Shown here one piece after another: positions 19,959 through 27,811 of a stretch of DNA of 27,811 nt. Position 1 is the first letter of the stretch; every line of letters begins with the position of its first letter. Below the pieces are notes generated by a model. That model saw only the letters and a program-made list of their open reading frames with translations. It was not told the origin of the DNA and made no database searches. A program made the translations under genes and the position numbers. Source of the DNA: Annulohypoxylon bovei var. microspora (Eukaryota > Ascomycota > Sordariomycetes > Xylariales > Hypoxylaceae); assembly GCA_022836615.1 (NCBI GenBank), contig MU405451.1, positions 1 to 27,811 of the forward strand, given 5' to 3'.

Positions 19959-20330
19959 CACTTTTATAAAAATTAAAAAGTTAAATTAAAAATTAACGTT
20001 TTTAACGGGGTAATTTTTAAAGTTTTTTCATAATTAAACGAATTAAAAAATTAACATTTAATGGTTTTTTTTTTAAAATAATAATCTTTTTAAAATATAA
20101 TTATTTTATTTATAATAAAAAGTTTTTTATTATTATAATAATAATAAAACTTTAAAAATATATATTCGTTTCGTTAAATAATAAATTCGATATATTTATA
20201 AATTATTAATCGTTATAATATTTTATTATTAAAAAAATGTTAAATTTTTATTAAGTTAATTAAAATAAATATTTATTTCGATTTAATTACGAGTTACATT
20301 ATCGCCCGGAAAAAGAAAATATAATAATTA
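19959..20330 (+). pseudogene. Element 1 RNase H, resumed after element 3
   Basis: Using one TAAAA copy, the frame from 14281 continues as LILKHFYKN-stop-KVKLKINVFNGVIFKVFS and LNELKN, matching 'PVLAHFDP.R...LEIDASNGVIGGVLSQ...NG.W.PVAFFS' of the RNase H. The catalytic IDAS region reads INVF. The in-order continuation is direct evidence for the nesting. Confidence 0.82.
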
Positions 20331-21760
20331 ACGTTTTATTTTAAAAAGCGGTTAATTTAACCATTTAAAAAGCAATTAAAAAATACAATTAATCCATTAC
20401 TTTATTACTTTTTTTAATGTTTTATAATAAAATAAATCCCCTATAACTTTTAACTTTTAATACATTTTAATTACGATAAAGGTTTCCGAAGAAAAACCAT
20501 TTTAAAATATTAAATTAATTAACGTTATTTTAATAATTAATCGGAATATTATCGAATTAAAAACGTAACGTAAATAAATTAAAAAAGGAAAAAACGAATA
20601 CGTTTTATAAAATAAATTATTATTTTTAAAAAAAAAATTAATAATCTTAAATAATAAAAAGCTTTACATTAAATTATACGATGAATTCCATCGTTTTTTA
20701 AATTAAACGTACTTAAATTAAAATAAAATATATGTAATAATATTAAAAAAATATTTATAATTTAATATAAAAACATTTATAAACCGTTATTACATTTATT
20801 ATAAATAATGTTAAAAAAGTTAAAACTTTAAAGTTAAATTAATAAACTTATTTTAACCATTTTTTATTAACGAATAAATGTAATAATATATTTCGATAAA
20901 TTTTAAATCCATGCCTTTTAATTACGAAAAGTTCGATTTAATTTTAATAATTATTAATTAATTAAATAAAAAACCTTTTTCATTATTTACACATAAAATT
21001 TATATCGCCGCGTAACTTATAAACTTATATTATAAGTATATTTAACATATTTATAAAATTTTTAAAACGATTACGTTTAATAAAAATCTTTAATTCATGG
21101 TCGTTTTTTTAAATAAATTAATTAAACTTATTAAAGTAAACTTTTATAAATTAATAATAAAACATTTATAATCCAACGATTAAATAAAAATTTTTAATTA
21201 ATTTATTTAAATGAAATTACGATTTTTTATAAATTATTTTCAAAATAATTAATCGGAAATGTTATTTTACTTAAATTTCGCATACGTCATTTAACCGTAT
21301 TTAAATATAAAGCTTTTTTTTATAAAAATAAAAATGAAATTTATTTTAAAAATAATTTTTAATTAATAAACTTATATTTATAAATTTAAAACTTTTTAAA
21401 AAAAGCTTAATTACATTATTATTTAATCGTTAATAAAACGCCGAACCTCCGTTATATAATAAGCTTGCGAAAATTTCTTATTAATATAAAATTATTAAAA
21501 GGAATAAATTAATAAAAAGAAATAATTAATAAATTAAACGATAAACGATTAAATATATATTCGTAAAAGTAATTAATAAATAAATCGCTTTTATAACGGT
21601 TTAAATTATTTAATAATAAGTTTTTTTAAAGTATTAATAAAGCTTTATTATAATATTTTTAAAATCGATTTATCCCCGAATATAAAAATCCATTAAGTTT
21701 TAAACGTAAACCGGTTAATTAAAGTTTTAAATAATTTAATTTTAAAATAAATAATAAATT
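20331..21760 (+). pseudogene. Element 1 integrase region, heavily mutated
   Basis: The segment between RNase H and chromodomain, in the position of the integrase. It is inverted relative to element 2 (about 7,967-9,900). No catalytic residue could be placed with confidence, as nearly all non-CpG C and G are lost. Confidence 0.55.
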
Positions 21761-22012
21761 CCCCGCTTTTAATGGAAATTAATAAAAAGTAAAAATACGA
21801 AGTATTTAAAATATTAAGTTTTAAGTTTTTTAAAAGAAAACTTTAATATAAAATAAATTAAATAAATTATAATTTTAATTTAACGTAATATTTTTTTAAG
21901 GATTTTTTTAACGCGTTAATTAAAGTAAAAGATTTTTATAACTTATATTTTAAAGTTATTAATTTTTCGGTTAAACTTTAATAATAAATTAAAGCCGTTG
22001 TAAAAAATAAAA
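21761..22012 (+). pseudogene. Element 1 chromodomain
   Basis: Plus strand from the ATG at 21772: MEINKK-stop-KYEVFKILS, FKRKL-stop-YKIN, YFFKDFFNALIKVKDFY, IKAVVKN. It is the same segment as in element 2 (7722-7966), with different base changes. It keeps the EV of 'EYEVEEIL' that element 2 lost. Confidence 0.8.
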
Positions 22013-22143
22013 TATTAAAAGTAATAAATAAAAACGATTTATTTATTATAAAAAAAAAAAAAATTAAAGGAGTAAATTATAAACGTATTAATAAATAATT
22101 TATTCCTTTTATAAATTAAATTTTCTTTTAAAAGAAAAAGTTA

Positions 22144-22339
22144 TATAACGGCGTTTAATTGCCGTTATTTTTAAGGTATATTAACGGAATGGTTAATTAA
22201 TATATAAAAACCTTTTAAAAGAAACCATTTCGTAATTTCTTTTTTTTTAACTTTTTATTTTAAATATTTTTATTAATAAAATACGTGGTTTTACCGTTAC
22301 ATAAGTTTTATTTTAATTTAAAATTTGTTTACCGTAATA
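22144..22339 (+). repeat. 3' LTR of element 1, with a ~20-bp deletion
   Basis: Begins TATAACGGCGTTTAATTGCCG after an AAAAGAAAAAG purine tract and ends TTTACCGTAATA. It is 196 bp against 215 bp for the 5' LTR: a block of about 20 bp (ATTCCGGTTATAAAATTAAT in the 5' copy, ~4101-4120) is absent between short TTAAT repeats. Followed by AAAAC, the right target duplication. Confidence 0.85.
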
Positions 22340-22344
22340 AAAAC

Positions 22345-23189
22345 CTTCCCACGTATATATATAATTTTTTTAATAATTTATAATATAATTGTAAAATTAA
22401 TAAACTTTATACGATTAATAATTAAATATATATATAAATAATTTAATTATAAAAATATATTTAATTTTTTAAAATTTTTAATTAATTAAAATAATTCGAA
22501 AATATTTAATATAAATATAATAATTAATTAATAAAATTATATAATAATAACTTAAATCGGGTAATAAAATTATTTATAAAAAATAAAAACCTTTTTTTAA
22601 TTATTTTTCGCACTTTTTTAAATTATATTTTAATAATTTTTATTAAAAAAAACCATTCGACATAAAAATTATTCGTTTAAAAAAAACCATACATTATATA
22701 ATACGTTTATTCGCTTTTAAATTATTTTATAATTAAATCGTTAATGTTTTTAATTATAATAATTTATTAATTTTTAAAGTAATAACCGTTTATCGCGGGT
22801 AATTATATAAATATTATATAAATACGGTTAATGGATTTTATATTACGTTTATAATATATTAATAATATATTATTTTATTTTTTTCGTTAAATTAAAAGCT
22901 TTATTTAACCGCGGATATTTTAATTATTAACGATCGTAAAATAATGTAATTAATTTAATTTAATTTTAAAATGGAAGTAATTTTAATATATAACTTTATA
23001 ATAAATTACATTTTTTTTTAAAAAAATAATAATTAATTAAAATTAATAAGTTATTTTAATAAAAAACGATTTATTTAAATGAATTAAAAAATACTTTAAT
23101 TTATATAAAGTTTTATATAACGAAACATGTACTAATTACGCTCGGACCACCTTCGTTTTTATTATATTTTTAATAATATATTAATTATT
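22345..23189. other. AT-rich stretch without recognisable genes
   Basis: The right flank of element 1. There is no reading frame or known repeat, and the remaining C/G are mainly in CpG, so it is probably an older RIP-mutated repeat. At 23143-23153 CGGACCACCTT is an unusual GC-rich 11-mer that recurs at 27768-27778. Confidence 0.5.
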
Positions 23190-23232
23190 TAATTTAAAAA
23201 CCCCGAAACAATAACCCCTTATAAATTCGGGG
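23190..23232 (-). repeat. CCCCGA...TCGGGG motif, left (inverted) copy
   Basis: AACCCCGAAACAATAACCCC and on to ATAAATTCGGGGC is the reverse complement of 27673-27716 with a few transitions. It carries its own inverted repeat (CCCCGA/TCGGGG). It directly abuts the truncated chromovirus leader at 23233. Confidence 0.8.
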
Positions 23233-23686
23233 CATTAAGAAATATTTTATTATAAGTAAAAATAAAACTTTATAATTATTAATATAAAGAATTTTATTTA
23301 AAAAAATAAAAGTTTTTAAAAATTAAATATAAATTAAAAATAAAGTTTTAAATATATTATAATTTAAAAAGAATTAAATTAATATATAAACGTTTATATA
23401 TTTAAAAAAAAAAATTTTAAAAATAAGTTTTTAAATTAAAAAAATAAAATAAATAAATAATTTTAAATATTATATTATAACAAATAAATTTTAAATTAAA
23501 ATAAAGTTTATATAATAATAAAACCACATATTTTATTAATAAAAATATTTAAAATTAAAAATTAAAAAAAAAAACCATAAAATAATTTCTTTTAAAAGAT
23601 TTTTATATATTAATTTTATAATTAAAATATTAATTAACCATTCCATTAATATATTTTAAAAATAATAATAATTAAGCGCCGTTACA
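23233..23686 (-). mobile_element. Element 5: chromovirus fragment, 5' LTR plus leader
   Basis: The LTR at 23473-23686 and the adjoining 240 bp (23233-23472) match element 2 at 13248-13705. The element breaks off at 23232/23233 against the CCCCGA motif. On the right the LTR ends exactly (GTTACA) and is followed by element 4, at the position equivalent to 9212 of element 2. It may be an insertion into element 4 whose other end was lost. Confidence 0.82.
23473..23686 (-). repeat. LTR of element 5
   Basis: 214 bp; begins (plus strand) TATTATAACAAATAAA and ends AAGCGCCGTTACA, retaining the unmutated CA end. No matching 5-bp duplication can be checked since the other end is missing. Confidence 0.85.
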
Positions 23687-26600
23687 TTTAATACCTTAAA
23701 ATGGTTTTTTTTCGGAAATTTTTACCGCAATTAAAATATATTAAAAGTTAAAAAATAATAAGTTTATTAAAAGTTTATCGGTTAAAAATTATAAAAAATT
23801 TATTTTATTATAAAATATTAAAAAAAATAATAAAATAACGGATTAATTATACTTTTTAATCGTTTTTTAAATAATTAAATTAACCGTTTTTCGAAATAAA
23901 ACGTTAATTATTATATTTTCTTTTTTCGGGTAATAATGTAATTCGTAATTAAATTAAAATAAATATTTATTTTAATTAATTTAATAAAAGTTTAACGTTT
24001 TTTTAATGGCGAAATATTATAACGTTTAATAATTTATAAATATATCGAATTTATTATTTAATAAAACGAATATATGTTTTTAAAATTTCATCGTTATTAT
24101 AATAATAAAAAACTTTTTATTATAAATAAAATAATTACATTTTAAAAAGATTATTATTTTAAAAAAAAAAGTTATTAAATGTTAATCTTTTAATTTATTT
24201 AATTATAAAAAAACTTTAAAAATTATTTTATTAAAAGTATTAATTTTTAATTTAACCTTTCGATTTTCATAAAAATATTTTAAAATTAAAAAGGTGGTTA
24301 AAATTATTTTTAACGTTTTAAACGTTTTAATGTATTCATTAATTTAAATTTAATATAAAATAATAATAAAAAAATATAAAGATTTTATAATTTAATTATA
24401 TTTCGATATAAATTATTAATAAAAATTATAAAAGTTTAAAAACGATTAAAATTCCCGAATTTAAGTAAGTATTTTTTAATTTTAAACCGTTTTAATTTTA
24501 TTTTAATTAACGGTTACATCGGAAATAAAAATAATAAACCTTAAGAATTTAATTTTTATAATTAAAAATTCATTTTTTTAAATATTAATTTATAAATTAA
24601 TAAAACATAAGCGTTTTAACATTTATTACACGTAATATTCGTGGAAAAATAAATTTTTTAAATAAATTAAAATATTATTTATATACGCCATGTAAAAATC
24701 GTTAAAAAACGAAAAAAAAGCTTAATTAATATACTTTTAAAACGTATTAAATTTATTATTTAATTTAAAAAAAAACACGTAATATTTATATAATCCGAAA
24801 CGGGTTTAAAAAGTAATGAAATTTTTTAAAATAAAATCCATTTTAATATAATAAAAAACTTAATAAATGTTAAGTTTTATAAAGATTTTAATTTTAAAAT
24901 TTTTTTTTAACATTTCATTAATTAAAAAAAAAATAACGATTTTTTTTAATGTAAATATTTAATTTTTAATAATTAATATAAAATTTTAAACCATTTTTTA
25001 ATTTTTTTACGAAGAAAATAAAAAATTTATATTTAATTACATTAAATATAATTTATTTTTTACGTAAATGGTTCGATAAATATTTTTTTAAAACCCGTAA
25101 ATGCTTCGTATTTATATTATAAAAAAAATGTAATTTAATAAGGTTAACGTTTTTTTTTAAATTTATTTTATAATTAAAAGGTTAATAAAACGGTAATAAA
25201 TCGTTGTTTTTTTTTAAAAATATTTCGGTTAAATCGTATAAATAAAAGGGAACTTTTTTAATAATTTACTTTTAAATAAAATCGTTTTTTTATTATAACT
25301 TTTCTTTGAAAATTAAATTAAACTTTTAATAAAATAAAATAAAAACATTTAATAATTTATAAATTATATTAAAGTTTTATTAAAAACGTAACATTTTTTT
25401 AATAAACGTTAAATTTAAAATTAAATAAACGTTTATAATAAATAATAATGTAAAATATATCGAAGGTTTAATAAAAAATTAAAAAAAAAACGAAATAATA
25501 ATAAAAAATTATTAATCCATTTTAATTATAAGGTTTATTATAAAGTATATAAATATTATAATAATTTTTTTTTTAAAACACGAAATTAAAAGCGATTACA
25601 ACGTTTTATATCCTTTTATATAATTTTATTTACGTTTTTTTAAAAAATGGAAAATTTTAATATAATATTAAAAACGTAATAATAATAAAAAAATAACGAT
25701 TTAAAGAAAATTAATTATTAACGTTAATTATTTAATATAATATTATGTTTTATTAAAAATTTAAATTTTAATATTATTTAAAATTAAAAGCGGTTCTTTA
25801 AGTTTATTAAAAAAATAAATACGTTATAAAAATTCTTATTTTATATTTAAATATTAATATAAATTACCTCGTTAATTTAATTAATAACTTATTTATTAAA
25901 ACCTTTTATTATAATAAATTAATTAAATTAAATGGTAAAAAAATTTTATACATTTATTATTAAATATACATTTTATTAATTAATGATTATATACGTTTAT
26001 ATTTTAATATTTATTAACGTTTATATTATTATTATTACGTTTACGTTTCGTAGGTAAATTAATATATTAATTATAAATTATGATTTTTTTATTATAAAGT
26101 TAAAAAAGTTAAAATTAATAAAAATAAATATTAATAAATAAATATATAAAAAAAAATTTAAATTAAAAGTTTTATTTAAATATTATTTTTTTTTAATTTT
26201 AAATTAATGTTATTTTTATTATAATTTATTATTTCTTTTTTTAAAACGGTGGCCATTATTTCGGTTTTCATATTACGCGTTAAATAATTATTAAAAAAAT
26301 AATTTTTTTATTTATAAAAATAATAAATTAAATTAATATTAAGCGTTACGAAAATATTACGTTAACGGGGAATTAAAGGAGCTTAAAAAAGCTTTTTCGT
26401 ACGTGTTTAAATTATAATTTTTATTATTAAATAAAAAATATTAAAACCGGTGAAAATTATTTTCATAATATTAAAAATAACCTTAATTTTAAATTAAAAT
26501 TAAAAAATTATAAAATTAACTTTTTTTTAAATAATTTTAATACATTATTAAATTAATGTTAAATAAAAATTTTTAAATTTAATAAACTTTATTTTTTTAT

Positions 26601-27672
26601 TTAAATAATAATAAAGTGTTTAAATATAAAAATCGGCGGTTAATTAACGGTTTAATTTTTTTTTTATTTAAATATTAAGATTTTTTTTTTATTCGTTAAT
26701 AATATAAAAAACACGTAAAACTTAAAAAATTATTCGTTTAATTATATATTAAACTTATGAAAATCATTTTTAATTTAAGTTTTAACGTTAAAATTATTAT
26801 ATAATAACTTTAATAAATTATACATTTATTTAATTTTAATATATTAATTAATATTATTTTTAATAAAAAAAAACCGGAAAATTAATTTAATTTCGCTTTT
26901 AATAAATAAATAAAACCATGTAAATTAAATATATTTTTTAAAAAATTCCCATTAATTAATTTAAAGCTTATTTTTTATATTTACTTTTTATTTTTTAAAT
27001 ATAAAATTTAAGTCATTTAATAAAAAACGTGAGTTTTTAATATAAATTTTTAACGAAAATAAAAATAAAATTATTAATTATGTTTTAAAAATATATTAAA
27101 AGTTATCCGGTTTTTCGGGTTTATTATTTTATTTTATTAAAAAGATAATTAAATTTTATAACGTATAAATTAAAGTGAAAAAATAAAAACATAAAAAAAA
27201 ACAAAGAAAATAAAAGGAAAAAAAAAAAACAAAAAAAATAAAAAAAAAAAATAATTTATAATTAATTTTTTAATATTATTAATTTATTTAAAATAATAAA
27301 TAATATAATTTAAAATGGATTTACTTTTATTATATTAAGTTTTAAAAGTAAAATGGTAAAACTTTATCGTAAATTTAATTAAAAAACATGTTTATTTTAA
27401 TTAAAAAATTTATTAATAAACGGAGTTTTTTTTTTCCTTTTTTTTTTAAAAAAAAAGTAAACTTTTAATTTTATTATTAAATAATTAATCGGGTGGTTTT
27501 TTAAACCGTTAAAGGTTTTAATGTTTTTTTTAAAATTAAAAACTTATTTTTAATTATAAATAAAAATTTATCGGCTCGAAATTATATAATTAAAAAAATA
27601 AAAATAAGTTTTAATTAATTAATTTAATTAATAAATAACTTAATATTTTCATTAAAACTTTTATTTAACGAT
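23687..27672 (-). mobile_element. Element 4: internal chromovirus fragment (gag to RNase H/integrase)
   Basis: About 3,986 bp collinear with element 2 at 9212-13212, same orientation. Coding is on the minus strand; the RT block reads FFNDFYMAYINNILIYLKN with YINN opposite 24674-24685. The 3' third (integrase end, chromodomain, 3' LTR) and the 5' leader plus LTR are missing. It retains CpG but has lost most other C/G, the reverse of element 2. No legible gag motifs. Confidence 0.85.
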
Positions 27673-27716
27673 TTGCCCCGAATTTATGAGGGGTTGTTGT
27701 ATCGGGGTCTAGTTAA
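27673..27716 (+). repeat. CCCCGA...TCGGGG motif, right copy
   Basis: GCCCCGAATTTATGAGGGGT through TATCGGGGTC. It abuts the end of element 4 and is the unmutated-looking form of the inverted copy at 23190-23232. The CCCCGA and TCGGGG ends can pair. Confidence 0.8.
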
Positions 27717-27811
27717 ACATGAGGTCCCCGTTCCGGGAACACAAGACCCGAACTTTCCACACCCGCACGGACCACCTTGCAACGCCCCGGGTTCGAATCC
27801 CATGCATTGTA
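27700..27811 (+). ncRNA. tRNA-like / Pol III-like block (right copy), cut by the window end
   Basis: Perfect B-box GGTTCGAATCC at 27790-27800, and an A-box-like TAGTTAAACATGAGG ~80 bp upstream. It aligns with 2695-2812: GAGGTCCCCG, then a small stem (CCCCG-TTC-CGGGA), ACACAAGACCCGAA. T-arm pairing is only three base pairs (GGG/CCC), and no acceptor stem is visible, so a working tRNA is unlikely; a tRNA-derived SINE or tRNA relic is possible. The 3' part may continue beyond the window. Confidence 0.35.

Larger units (their letters stand above)
4045..22339 (+). mobile_element. Element 1: Ty3/gypsy chromovirus, degraded, split by two nested insertions
   Basis: The 5' LTR (4045-4259) and 3' LTR (22144-22339) are in the same orientation, flanked by AAAAT (4040-4044) and AAAAC (22340-22344), which differ by one RIP-type C-to-T. 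Internal parts are 4260-7366, 13711-14281 and 19959-22143. Without elements 2 and 3 and their TSD copies the element is ~6.27 kb, close to element 2 (6.34 kb). The pol reading resumes in order across both insertions: RT to RT at 7361/13711 and RNase H to RNase H at 14281/19959. Order is gag, RT, RNase H, integrase, chromodomain. Many stops (TAA where Gln or Trp is expected) and YINN in place of the RT YIDD show it is dead. Confidence 0.9.

Noticed and set aside
3740..27670. Mitochondrial DNA (or a nuclear copy), suggested by the extreme AT content
   Set aside because: LTR pairs with target duplications and Ty3/gypsy pol domains explain the block, and no mitochondrial gene is seen.
3740..27670. 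Centromere or telomere-adjacent DNA
   Set aside because: RIP-mutated retrotransposon nests occur at centromeres and subtelomeres but also elsewhere; no telomere repeat or centromere-specific sequence is visible, so the location cannot be claimed.

Overview
The window looks like nuclear DNA of a filamentous ascomycete. Three things point there: a Zn2Cys6 transcription-factor gene with a short GT-AG intron; Ty3/gypsy chromoviruses with C-terminal chromodomains; and a roughly 24 kb, extremely AT-rich block whose mutations look like repeat-induced point mutation (RIP: CAA/CAG/TGG to stop, Asp to Asn). No intact protein-coding gene was found. All calls were made by reading the sequence; nothing was searched or aligned by machine.

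Region 1 (1-2700), ordinary composition. A dead Zn2Cys6 regulator starts at ATG 123. Its first intron (donor at 182, acceptor at 1810-1811) holds a 1,538-bp inverted-repeat transposon (260-1797) with ~217-bp terminal arms and a second, nested pair of inverted arms. Removing the transposon leaves an ~86-nt intron, and splicing restores a normal zinc-cluster start (Ala-Cys-Thr-Arg-Cys-Arg-Lys). Downstream the gene carries several frame breaks and fades out near 2475.

Region 2 (2700-3740), a mosaic of small repeats. It holds a tRNA-like/Pol III-like block with a perfect B-box, a GC-rich perfect 25-bp hairpin, a 12-bp tandem array, a G12 run, and short inverted and diverged tandem repeats.

Region 3 (3740-22344), a nested retrotransposon stack. 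Element 1 (+ strand, LTRs 4045-4259 and 22144-22339, TSD AAAAT/AAAAC) is broken twice. Element 2, the same family in opposite orientation (7367-13705, two 216-bp LTRs, TSD CATTA), sits inside its reverse transcriptase. Element 3, a different and better preserved chromovirus (14282-19953, minus strand, two 312-bp LTRs, TSD TAAAA), sits inside its RNase H. Dropping both insertions and one copy of each TSD makes the element-1 pol reading continuous and gives a length of ~6.27 kb, against 6.34 kb for element 2.

Region 4 (22345-27811). After AT-rich DNA without recognisable genes come two more pieces of the element-1/2 family: an LTR plus leader (23233-23686) and a ~4 kb gag-RT-RNase H piece (23687-27672). 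They are bracketed by inverted copies of a CCCCGA...TCGGGG motif. The window ends in a second tRNA-like block related to the one near 2700.

The most interesting points are the exact nesting order, the apparently opposite mutation spectra of copies of one family (element 2 lost CpG and kept other C/G; elements 1 and 4 kept CpG and lost the rest), the transposon inside the zinc-cluster intron, and the tRNA-like blocks at both ends of the AT-rich block.
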